Numbered from the stretch's first letter, positions 1 to 6,554 are shown. The stretch: 63,242 nt of DNA from Verrucomicrobiota bacterium (GCA_023432225.1 JAEYUW010000042.1:1-63242); one strand, 5' to 3'. Notes: generated by a model from the sequence alone, not told the origin. Program-made: numbers and translations.

Positions 1-1
1 C

Positions 2-811
2 TACTCCAGCTACAAGGGCTCGAAGTGGGACCGCGGCCTCCTCCCGCAGGACACCCTCGACCTCCTCGAGCAGGAACGCGGCGTCCCCGTCGACGTCCCG
101 CGCGGCGGCAAGATGAACTGGGAGCCGGTCCGCGCCAAGATCGCCAAGCACGGCATGCGCAACTCCAACTGCCTCGCCATCGCCCCCACCGCGACGATCT
201 CGAACATCACCAACACCTCTCCCTGCATCGAGCCCTACTACAAGAACCTCTACGTCAAATCGAACCTCTCGGGCGAATTCGTCGTCATCAACACGTTCCT
301 CGTCGAGGACCTGAAGGCCCGCGGCCTCTGGAACCAGGAGATGATCGACGCGCTGAAGTATTTCGACGGCGACCTCGCCGACATCGAAGCCGTCCCCGCC
401 GACCTGAAGGAGAAATACCGCACGGCTTTCGACATCGACCACAAGTGGGTGATCGACGCCGCCGCCCGCCGCCAGAAGTGGATCGACCAATCGCAGAGCG
501 TGAACCTCTGGCTCAAGACGCCAGACCTGAAGACGCTCTCGCACATGTATCGCCACGCCTGGAAGACCGGCCTGAAGACGACCTATTACCTCCGCAGCCT
601 CGGCGCCTCGAACATCGAGAAAGCCACGGTGAACGTGAAGAAGGAAGTCCGCGGCGCCGCCGGCGAAACCAAAGCCGAGACCGCATCTCGGGATGCGCTC
701 AGCTCTCAGCCCTCAGCGCTCAGCTCGAAGAAGACCTACACCGAAGCGGAAAAGAAGGCGTGCAGCATCGAGGCGATGAAAAACGGCGAGATCTGCGAAG
801 CCTGCCAATAA
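2..811 (+). CDS. nrdA: Ribonucleoside-diphosphate reductase, large (alpha) subunit, C-terminal part
   Basis: The enzyme reduces ribonucleotides to deoxyribonucleotides in the cytoplasm. The start lies left of the window, so only the last 269 residues are present. Visible class I signatures include NSNCLAIAPTATISNI and the PCIEPYYKNLYVKSNLSG stretch, which belong to the active-site barrel and are typical of family members. The tail ends in CEACQ, carrying the C-terminal cysteine pair that passes electrons from thioredoxin or glutaredoxin. A low-complexity linker (about nt 690-735, coding for Ala/Ser/Gln) precedes the tail and contains a short repetitive stretch. The gene is closed by a strong terminator at 897-932. 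Two extra copies of this 3' end follow downstream (2459-2790 and 3593-3818). This copy is continuous with the upstream gene and is presumably the functional end. Confidence 0.95.
   Translation, partial: YSSYKGSKWDRGLLPQDTLDLLEQERGVPVDVPRGGKMNWEPVRAKIAKHGMRNSNCLAIAPTATISNITNTSPCIEPYYKNLYVKSNLSGEFVVINTFLVEDLKARGLWNQEMIDALKYFDGDLADIEAVPADLKEKYRTAFDIDHKWVIDAAARRQKWIDQSQSVNLWLKTPDLKTLSHMYRHAWKTGLKTTYYLRSLGASNIEKATVNVKKEVRGAAGETKAETASRDALSSQPSALSSKKTYTEAEKKACSIEAMKNGEICEACQ
465..811 (+). repeat. nrdA 3'-end repeat, copy 1 (in-gene)
   Basis: This part of nrdA recurs at 2459-2790 and, in shorter and damaged form, at 3593-3818. Alignment by eye starts at nt 465 for copy 2 and at nt 554 for copy 3. 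Before those points the downstream sequences diverge abruptly into unrelated cargo genes. Confidence 0.9.
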
Positions 812-812
812 G

Positions 813-872
813 GTAGGGGCGGCGACGAGTGCGTCAGCCTCGTCGGTTGTCCCCAACCGCCCTTTTACTTCC
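813..872. repeat. REP-like palindrome after nrdA
   Basis: Just after the nrdA stop is a sequence starting GTAGGGGCGGCGACGAG that folds against CCTCGTCGG. It resembles other GTAGGGGCG-type repeats in the window, for example the one inside the oxidase gene at 48543. It separates the nrdA stop codon from its terminator and is absent after copies 2 and 3. Confidence 0.45.
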
Positions 873-896
873 CCCCTTAAAACCTCAATTCTCACG

Positions 897-932
897 GGCC
901 GCTGGCGACGCAAGTCGCCGCGGCCTTTTTTT
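897..932 (+). terminator. Rho-independent terminator of nrdA (copy 1)
   Basis: A perfect GGCCGC arm plus GGCGAC/GTCGCC inner stem with a GCAA loop is followed by seven T. A nearly identical terminator follows nrdA copy 3 at 3846-3880, so the duplicated unit includes the terminator. Confidence 0.9.
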
Positions 933-937
933 CTTCC

Positions 938-1579
938 ATGGTCGAAGTTCAAGCTCACGGATTCTCGTTCGAGAAATGGGTGCGCGAAAATCTCTTCGCA
1001 GGTTACGCCGGAACCTACATGCAGAAATGGGACGTCCCCGTCGAGGCGAACGTTACCCCACAAGTCCCAGTCGCCTTTCGCCACCTGCCAGTCTCGATCA
1101 AGACGACGAAATACGGGTGTCCGATCAATCTCGGCGATATTCTTCGCCAGCGCGCGATCGATACAGACTTTCTCATGATCGTTGGATTTTGGCGCCAGCG
1201 GTCGCCGATCGAGAAATGGTTCGAGGAAATCGGCGTTGCGCGGTTCACTGCCGCATCGTGGAACGCGCTATGGGGACAGCTAACGCTGGCCCACCTCAGA
1301 TCCATCGACACCGCAGTGAAAGATCTCAGCGTGCCTTGCGAGTTAGCCCAACAACAAGCCAAGCAGTGGAAGCGCTCTACGCCCGAGGTCGCCACGAGCC
1401 ACTTGATCGTGAATCCGAAGATCGATTCAAGAACCCAGCGGCGCATCCAGTGTTCCCTTCCATTCAAAGTCTTTTGGCAGCAAGCCGGCGGCAATCCCAC
1501 ACACCAGGACGCACCTCAGCTCTTCGGACACACATTCCCCAATCCAGTCCTCTCAGCGCCTCGTCGATTCAGCCGCTGA
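938..1579 (+). CDS. Candidate type II restriction endonuclease
   Basis: A 213-aa protein encoded directly upstream of a DNA methyltransferase gene. That position is the main reason to call it the restriction partner. The N-terminal half has an acidic, helical start (FEKWVRENLF) and a VPVSIKTTKYG core strand, which could be the lysine-bearing strand of a PD-(D/E)XK fold, although the usual acidic residue before the lysine is replaced by Ser. I do not recognise the specificity. The DNA is visibly less GC-rich than nrdA, consistent with transfer. The ATG lies only 6 nt after the terminator T-tract of nrdA, with no room for a ribosome site on an RNA starting downstream of the terminator, so the true start may be internal (Met at nt 1019). 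The basic, Pro-rich C-terminus looks poorly conserved and may be altered. Confidence 0.6.
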   Translation: MVEVQAHGFSFEKWVRENLFAGYAGTYMQKWDVPVEANVTPQVPVAFRHLPVSIKTTKYGCPINLGDILRQRAIDTDFLMIVGFWRQRSPIEKWFEEIGVARFTAASWNALWGQLTLAHLRSIDTAVKDLSVPCELAQQQAKQWKRSTPEVATSHLIVNPKIDSRTQRRIQCSLPFKVFWQQAGGNPTHQDAPQLFGHTFPNPVLSAPRRFSR

Positions 1580-1643
1580 GCCGCCATTCGTATCGACACC
1601 TTAACGTTTCCGTCGCGGAATACGTCCGCAGTTATCAATAGCC

Positions 1644-2456
1644 ATGCGCCTGAATCGCATCCTTACCGGCGACGCGACCGAGCAGCTTAAAAAGCTGCCG
1701 TCCGCACTCGCCCAAGCGGTCATCGCCGATCCGCCCTACTTCAACGTTCTCACTGCGCAGGACTGGGACACGCAATGGCCGGCGGTCGAGGACTACCTCC
1801 GCTGGAGCGAAGCGTGGGTCGCGGAGTGCATGCGCGTGCTGCGCGACGACGGCCTCTGCTTCATTTTCGGTCAACCCGGCAAACGCGAACATGCCTTCCT
1901 GCACCTGATGTCGGCGCTGTGCCGCAAACATCAGTTTCACGATCTCCTGATCTGGGACCGCGTCGTCGGCTACAACGAGCGCCGCGACAGCTTCACGCCC
2001 GCTTACGAGATGATCCTCGTCCTGCGCAAAGGTGAGCCCAAGTTCAACAAGGACGCCGTCCGCGAACCCTACAGCCCGGAGAAGATCCAAACCTACCTCC
2101 GCGACAAACGCTACAAGGACCGCGACGCCCGCATGCGCCATCTGCTCGCCGGAAAGTTCGCGACCAATCTTCTCCGCGTCCCGAGCCTGAAAGGTTCATC
2201 GAAGGAGAAATGCGGCCACCCGAGCCAGAAGCCGATCGACCTGATCGCAAAACTCATCGCCTGCTCGACCGACGCCGGCGACGTCGTCCTCGACCCCTTC
2301 CTCGGCTCCGGCACGACTGCCGTCGTCGCCGAATCGCTAGGCCGCCAATGGCTCGGCATCGAAATCAATCCGCTATACGTCACGGTTGCCCAGCAACGCC
2401 TCACCGCAGTTCGGGGCGCCTCCACACAGGCGGCAGACAAGCAGCTTTCCGCCTGA
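1644..2456 (+). CDS. Beta-class site-specific DNA methyltransferase (N6-adenine or N4-cytosine)
   Basis: A 270-aa enzyme that transfers a methyl group from S-adenosylmethionine to an amino group of A or C in its target site. The catalytic motif IV DPPY is near residues 29-32, the target-recognition part follows, and the SAM-binding motif DPFLGSGTT is near residue 217. The IV-TRD-I order defines the beta class. HPSQKPIDLI (motif X) precedes motif I as in that class. With the upstream 213-aa protein it would form a restriction-modification pair. The stop codon TGA (2454-2456) ends only 2 nt before the second nrdA 3'-end copy starts at 2459, so the cargo abuts the repeat. The substrate base cannot be told from the sequence alone. 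Confidence 0.9.
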   Translation: MRLNRILTGDATEQLKKLPSALAQAVIADPPYFNVLTAQDWDTQWPAVEDYLRWSEAWVAECMRVLRDDGLCFIFGQPGKREHAFLHLMSALCRKHQFHDLLIWDRVVGYNERRDSFTPAYEMILVLRKGEPKFNKDAVREPYSPEKIQTYLRDKRYKDRDARMRHLLAGKFATNLLRVPSLKGSSKEKCGHPSQKPIDLIAKLIACSTDAGDVVLDPFLGSGTTAVVAESLGRQWLGIEINPLYVTVAQQRLTAVRGASTQAADKQLSA

Positions 2457-2458
2457 CA

Positions 2459-2790
2459 CCCGCCGCCAGAAGTGGATCGACCAATCGCAGAGCGTGAACC
2501 TCTGGCTCAAGACGCCGGACCTGAAGACGCTCTCGCACATGTATCGCCACGCATGGAAGACCGGCCTCAAGACGACCTATTACCTCCGCAGCCTCGGCGC
2601 CTCGAACATCGAGAAGGCCACGGTGAACGTGAAAAAGGAAGTCCGCGGCGCCGCCGGCGAAACGAAGGCCGAGACCGCGACGCGCGACGCCGGAGTCGCC
2701 GAAGCCAAACGCGTTTTCACCGAAGCCGAGAAAAAGGCGTGCAGCATCGAAGCCATGAAGAACGGCGAAATCTGCGAAGCCTGCCAGTGA
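2459..2790 (+). pseudogene. Displaced nrdA 3'-end fragment, copy 2
   Basis: The fragment encodes the last 110 or so residues of NrdA, ending in the CEACQ cysteine tail, but it has no start or upstream domain. Against copy 1 (465-811), differences outside the linker are almost all at third codon positions and silent, with one Tyr/Phe change. The linker (near nt 2665-2715) is unrelated in sequence and length. The pattern indicates that this end evolved as part of a working nrdA before being cut off. A frame open from nt 2386 runs into it, but that part overlaps the methyltransferase gene and is unlikely to be a real start. Confidence 0.9.
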
Positions 2791-2805
2791 CGCGAAGCGT
2801 CATCT

Positions 2806-2830
2806 CGCCGTAGCCTCGCGCGAAGGCGGA
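2806..2830. repeat. Short dispersed repeat (CGCCGTAGCC type), copy A
   Basis: A 25-nt sequence beginning CGCCGTAGCC and ending GCGAAGGCGGA sits between the copy 2 stop and its terminator. Nearly the same sequence is inserted inside nrdA copy 3 at 3651-3683. Confidence 0.6.
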
Positions 2831-2866
2831 TAACCCATCGTTCTCTTAATCTTTCTCGTTCTCTCG

Positions 2867-2896
2867 AAAGGCGCCCTCCGGGGCGCCTTTCTTTTT
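2867..2896 (+). terminator. Rho-independent terminator after nrdA copy 2
   Basis: A perfect 10-bp stem AAAGGCGCCC / GGGCGCCTTT with a TCCG loop is followed by CTTTTT. Its sequence differs from the terminators of copies 1 and 3. Confidence 0.9.
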
Positions 2897-3060
2897 GACT
2901 GTAGGGCGGGGTCGCGCCGAACCCCGCCTCAGGCTGGGCCCCTCCCGTCATCGCGACGCGCGCCGTGGCGATCCATCTCGATCTATCTGTTGCTCTCCGC
3001 TCACCTCGCGCGCCACCTGCGCCCTTGCTTCGCTGCGTTGTCCGCGCCACCGTCCGCCCC

Positions 3061-3282
3061 ATGAACGCCGCCCTCGCCGCCGAAATCGAACGGCTCTCGC
3101 CGGCCGAGAAACTCCTCCTCGTCGAGGAGCTCTGGAATCAGATCGCACGGGATTCGAACGCCAGCGAGCCACCGCCTTGGCACGACGCCGCCCTCGCCGA
3201 AGATGCCCAGCGTTACGCCGCCGATCCCTCCCGTGGCGACACATGGGAAAACGTCAAACGACGGATCACCGGCCAAGCCTGA
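3061..3282 (+). CDS. Antitoxin, addiction-module component family
   Basis: A 73-aa protein whose start LAAEIERLSPAEKLLLVEEL matches the N-terminal helix of the putative addiction-module component family (Unstab_antitox type). These small antitoxins neutralise a ParE/RelE-like toxin encoded next to them. The ATG at 3061 fits the family's usual length. The longer frame from 2965 adds residues that do not belong to the family. The toxin gene starts 4 nt downstream of the stop, so the two form an operon. The pair is the cargo between nrdA copies 2 and 3. Confidence 0.85.
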   Translation: MNAALAAEIERLSPAEKLLLVEELWNQIARDSNASEPPPWHDAALAEDAQRYAADPSRGDTWENVKRRITGQA

Positions 3283-3286
3283 CGCC

Positions 3287-3589
3287 ATGGCCAACACGCT
3301 CTCCATCGCGCCCCACGCCGAGGTCGATTTGAGGGAAGCGTTCCAATGGTATGAGGCGAGGAGCCACGGCCTCGGCCATGAATTTCTCCGTTGTGTAGAA
3401 GCCCGCCTGAACCTAGTTGCGCGAATGCCGCAGATTTTCCGTCGCCGCGGACCGTTGCATCGTTTGGCCAAAATCGAGCGCTTCCCTTACGCCATCTATT
3501 TTATCTGGGAGGAGCCGCAGGCCCACGTCGCCGTCCGTCGAATCCTCCACTTCGCCCAAGACGCCGCCCGCGCCCTCCCGCGACCGTAA
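3287..3589 (+). CDS. ParE/RelE-family toxin
   Basis: A 100-aa protein with the family pattern: SIAPHAEVDLREAFQWYEARS at the start, then a helix with FLRCVEARLNLVARMP, and the terminal strands FPYAIYFIWEE and VAVRRILHFAQD. Members either poison gyrase or cleave ribosome-bound mRNA, and sequence alone does not decide which. It is co-transcribed with the preceding antitoxin. The TAA stop (3587-3589) ends 3 nt before homology to the nrdA 3' end begins at 3593, repeating the tight cargo-to-repeat junction seen after the methyltransferase. Confidence 0.88.
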   Translation: MANTLSIAPHAEVDLREAFQWYEARSHGLGHEFLRCVEARLNLVARMPQIFRRRGPLHRLAKIERFPYAIYFIWEEPQAHVAVRRILHFAQDAARALPRP

Positions 3590-3592
3590 TCT

Positions 3593-3818
3593 CACGCCTG
3601 GAAGACCGGCCCCCAAGACAACCTATTACCTCCGCCGTCTCGGCGCCTCAGCCTGTCCCGCCGTAGCCGTGCGCGAAGGCGGAAACATCGAGAAAGCCAC
3701 GGTGAACGTGAAGAAAGAAGTCCGCGGCGCCGCCCAAAAGGTCTACACGGATGCGGAGAAAAACGCCTGCTCCATCGAGGCCATGCGCAACGGCGGCACC
3801 TGCGAAGCTTGCCAATAA
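3593..3818 (+). pseudogene. Displaced nrdA 3'-end fragment, copy 3 (damaged)
   Basis: The sequence matches nrdA from nt 554 onward and ends again in a CEACQ tail. It is shorter than copy 2 and has decayed: one extra base near 3610-3613 shifts the frame, a 33-nt repeat (3651-3683) is inserted, the linker is almost gone, and the tail carries replacements (Arg and Gly for Lys and Glu-Ile). It is followed by a terminator homologous to that of copy 1. It appears to be the oldest of the displaced ends. Confidence 0.85.
3651..3683. repeat. Short dispersed repeat (CGCCGTAGCC type), copy B
   Basis: A 33-nt insertion within nrdA copy 3, in frame, replaces nothing visible in the flanking codons. Its core matches the repeat at 2806-2830. 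Confidence 0.6.
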
Positions 3819-3845
3819 CCTAACTAACAAGTTATCTCCTTCTCG

Positions 3846-3880
3846 GGCCGCTGGTGACGTAAGTCGCCGCGGCTTTTTTT
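3846..3880 (+). terminator. Rho-independent terminator after nrdA copy 3
   Basis: A GGCCGC stem continues into GGTGAC/GTCGCC with a GTAA loop and a run of seven T. It differs from the terminator at 897-932 at only a few positions, so it is a copy of the same terminator. Confidence 0.9.
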
Positions 3881-3901
3881 CACCCCTAGCAAGTCACTGC
3901 A

Positions 3902-5542
3902 ATGAAACCTGTGTTTTCTTGTTCTTTCGACGTCTCGGTTCCCAAGCACTCCGCCCAAACAGCTTTTCAACGTGCCACTGAACTCACGCGTAAATGGATA
4001 ACCCAGAAGTATGCTAAGCCGCGTGACCGGTTCGGATTTGGTTACGCGATCAAACTTCCGGAAACGCCAAGCGAGATTAAGCCTCTCGATGGACATCTAG
4101 TCCGATGGGAAGACCAATCCTGCCCGGTTGGTGAGCTTCGCAGTTTCGCATGGGAGCATCCGGGGGACGAACCTGACGAATTTTGGTCGATCCAAGTGAT
4201 TCTTGCTCATGATCACAAGCAAGCGGCTGTCACGCTACACGCACAAATTGGTTCACGACGCTATACTCTGAAACCATTGGCGTTCGAACCGGCGATCCCC
4301 GGATTGGTCCGCACGCTTCTCAGAGAGATGAACTGCTCTCTCAGTGGATGGCCAATGCCATCAAGCCATTACCCAGTTCCTCAAGGGCAGCTAGAATCCT
4401 TCGTCCAAAACATATTACTTAGCCCGCAGCGAACGCTCCCGATCGTATTAATTACGCAAGACATGTGGTCTGATAAGCCTCTGGTCGACCCAGAGCAATG
4501 GGCTCAAACACTTGCTGGGCTTGCCGAAGTCGCCGTTCTGGAAAACAAATGGGCTGCCTTTCAACTCACTGAACTCGTCGGACGTCAACTGTCGTGCTTT
4601 AATGGTGCCGTCCGCATCTACTGGCCCGGGTTCTCCCTAACCGCCAATCCGACACATCATCGTCTCTGGCTTCCAGACGATATTCTCGCTGCGGCCAACA
4701 CAGCGACTCCTGTCGAGAAACGTCTGCTTGGATTCTTATGTGCTATTGCCGCCACGAACCACGGCGATTCACCCATAATCCACGATCTCCGCCGAGAAAT
4801 TGACGCCAAGAGAGATGCCGATCGCGCCGCTCAAATCGCAGCCGCAAGAGAAAGCGCCAAAGAGCCAAAGGAGCTAGAGGCCCTTTTGAATGTTGTTCTT
4901 CAGGAAAACACCGACCTACGGAAAGAAAAACGTTCCATCCAAGAGGAACTACAAGCCATGAGACTGGCCGTGGAAGAGGCACAGCGGGAGATCGCGAACC
5001 ATCGAGACAACTACATGGTGCTAACCTCTGAGCAAAGCGCGCACACAACCCCGATCACAACTCCGGCCCCCCCCCCCACCGGCCAAATCCCAACGTTTAA
5101 TTCAGTGCTCGAAGCATATGAACTCGCCGCCCGAGAATTCGGAGGGACCGACAGTCCGTTGGTTTTTCTAGAATCAGCCCGCGAATCGGCTGCGGCATCG
5201 CCGTATCTATCGCCTGAGCAGGTCTATTTCTTAATCAAAGAACTCCATTTGATCGCTAAAAAATGGCGCGAGGGCAAAGGGAAGTTAGGCACCGACTGGC
5301 GAACCGCGCTGCTGCCGACAGGGTTCGAATTCAAACCGCATATTTCCGCGACAACGAAAGGCAAATTCGGAGATGACTACCAATTCATGTATGACGGTAA
5401 GAAACGCCTATTCGAGGAGCACGTTACAAAGGGAGCCAAAGACAAAAATGCGTGTTTTTCTCTGCATCTCTACCGTGACGAGACCCGGCTACGCGTAGTG
5501 ATTGGCCATTGCGGCAATCACCTCACCAACACCAGCACATAG
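3902..5542 (+). CDS. Uncharacterised 546-aa protein, candidate defence cargo
   Basis: I cannot assign a function. Residues 1-270 form a mixed alpha/beta part that includes LPIVLITQDMWSDKPLVDPE and a GAVRIYWPGF motif. Residues about 295-370 are charged and heptad-like, so probably a coiled coil. A Thr/Pro linker follows, coded in part by eleven consecutive C (5067-5077). Residues about 395-546 form a second domain ending in strands with RLRVVIGHCGNHL. There is no signal peptide. The overall plan of sensor-like N-part, coiled coil and small C-domain, together with its position beside restriction-modification and toxin-antitoxin cargo, suggests phage defence, but this is inference. The DNA is clearly poorer in GC than its surroundings, a sign of recent transfer. 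The ATG lies 22 nt after a terminator. Confidence 0.75.
   Translation: MKPVFSCSFDVSVPKHSAQTAFQRATELTRKWITQKYAKPRDRFGFGYAIKLPETPSEIKPLDGHLVRWEDQSCPVGELRSFAWEHPGDEPDEFWSIQVILAHDHKQAAVTLHAQIGSRRYTLKPLAFEPAIPGLVRTLLREMNCSLSGWPMPSSHYPVPQGQLESFVQNILLSPQRTLPIVLITQDMWSDKPLVDPEQWAQTLAGLAEVAVLENKWAAFQLTELVGRQLSCFNGAVRIYWPGFSLTANPTHHRLWLPDDILAAANTATPVEKRLLGFLCAIAATNHGDSPIIHDLRREIDAKRDADRAAQIAAARESAKEPKELEALLNVVLQENTDLRKEKRSIQEELQAMRLAVEEAQREIANHRDNYMVLTSEQSAHTTPITTPAPPPTGQIPTFNSVLEAYELAAREFGGTDSPLVFLESARESAAASPYLSPEQVYFLIKELHLIAKKWREGKGKLGTDWRTALLPTGFEFKPHISATTKGKFGDDYQFMYDGKKRLFEEHVTKGAKDKNACFSLHLYRDETRLRVVIGHCGNHLTNTST
5067..5077 (+). repeat. Homopolymer C tract (11 C) inside a coding region
   Basis: Eleven consecutive C encode an Ala-Pro-Pro-Pro linker in the 546-aa protein. 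Gain or loss of one base would truncate the protein before its C-terminal domain, so the tract could act as a slippage switch. Confidence 0.8.
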
Positions 5543-5588
5543 CACATTCTTCCCCTAGCGGCTTCCGCTCGGTAACGAAACCACCCGC

Positions 5589-6467
5589 ATGACCGTGATG
5601 ACCGAAGCCGACCGCCGACAGAGGGTCGTGACGTTTGTCGTCGCGGGCTGCGCGGCGTTGCTGGTGGGCTTCGCGATCGTCCGGCTCATCGACCAGAAGT
5701 TGGTCTGGCGTCCCGCACCAACCCGCGCCGCTGGGGACACAGCGCACGACGACTGGCTGGTTCGAAAGAACGGCCTCGCACCGGTTCTGCTGGCTTCCGA
5801 ATGGAGCGACGGAGACGTCGTATGGCGGTATGCGAAGACGCTTCGACTCACTCTCCGCTCGGGAGAGGTCTTCGAAGGCGACACCCGCGTCCCTGCCGAG
5901 GAACTCCGCGCCTACATCAACGCGACGACCGCACAGCGCAGCCTCAACTACGTGATGCTTTTCCCTGTTCGCGACACGCGCCTCGCCGAATTGATGCCGG
6001 TCCTCGACGAATGCCGGCGCGCCAACGTGAAGCTCGTGCTGCTCGACGGCCTCCTCGCGCGCGAGCTCACGACGCGCCGCGCGCTGACGCCGTTCACGCG
6101 CACGCAGCAACTCGCCGACGCGCTGCGCGAAATCCTCACCGCGCATCACTTCGCCCGCGACCCGGAGCTCGTCACCGGCTGCATCCGCCGCGTTTTCCAG
6201 GCGCTGCGCATCGCGGTGAACGACGAATTCAGCGCGCTCGACAACCTGCTCCGCCATTTGCCTGCCGCGCTGAAGCCCGGCGGTCGCGTAGCCATCCTGA
6301 CCTTTCACTCCGGCGAAGATCGCCGCGTGAAGCACGCCTTCCGCGCCGGCGTGCGCGACGGCATTTACTCCGCCACGAACGAGGACGTCGTGCGCGCCAG
6401 CCCCGCGGAGCAGCGCGCCAATTCCCGCAGCACCTCCGCCAAGCTCCGCTGGGCCATCCGCGCCTGA
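5589..6467 (+). CDS. Membrane-anchored chimera: ExbD-like domain joined to an RsmH-like C-terminal domain
   Basis: A 292-aa protein. Residues 16-35 form one transmembrane segment, followed by a domain (to about 155) with VPAEELRAYINATTAQ and a strand-helix-strand end, resembling the periplasmic part of ExbD/TolR. From about residue 165 the sequence becomes the C-terminal half of an RsmH/MraW-type 16S rRNA N4-cytosine methyltransferase: RRVFQALRIAVNDEF, LKPGGRVAILTFHSGEDRRVK and NSRSTSAKLRWA. The SAM-binding N-terminal half of RsmH is missing, so methyltransferase activity is unlikely. The gene directly follows the accessory region. It is probably a fusion created by deletion or insertion, although a functional chimera cannot be excluded. 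It stands alone in its transcription unit. Confidence 0.7.
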   Translation: MTVMTEADRRQRVVTFVVAGCAALLVGFAIVRLIDQKLVWRPAPTRAAGDTAHDDWLVRKNGLAPVLLASEWSDGDVVWRYAKTLRLTLRSGEVFEGDTRVPAEELRAYINATTAQRSLNYVMLFPVRDTRLAELMPVLDECRRANVKLVLLDGLLARELTTRRALTPFTRTQQLADALREILTAHHFARDPELVTGCIRRVFQALRIAVNDEFSALDNLLRHLPAALKPGGRVAILTFHSGEDRRVKHAFRAGVRDGIYSATNEDVVRASPAEQRANSRSTSAKLRWAIRA

Positions 6468-6510
6468 ACTGGGCGCAACCAAGCGGGCGTTGGTCTGGTT
6501 GCTCGAACGC

Positions 6511-6531
6511 GGCTCGTTCGGAGAACTCGCC
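6511..6531 (+). repeat. GGCTCGTTCGGAGAACTCGCC repeat, copy 1
   Basis: A 21-nt sequence also found at 9378-9398 and 11181-11201, and inverted at 10934-10954. It contains a GTTC/GAAC mini-stem. Confidence 0.75.
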
Positions 6532-6554
6532 CTACCCCAGATCCAACGCGGCGC

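Noticed and set aside
2386..2790. A possible gene starting at 2386 and including nrdA copy 2
   Set aside because: Its first part overlaps the methyltransferase in another frame; only the nrdA-derived end is meaningful.
465..3880. Integron gene cassettes with attC sites
   Set aside because: The shared sequences are nrdA coding ends, not palindromic attC sites, and no IntI-type integrase is in the window.
465..3880. Assembly artefact as the cause of repeated nrdA ends
   Set aside because: The copies differ by many silent changes, indels and different terminators, so they are not collapsed or duplicated reads. Read-depth data would still be welcome.
1..5600. A CRISPR array or tRNA-integrated island
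   Set aside because: No regularly spaced direct repeats and no tRNA gene were seen. The target here is a protein-coding gene.
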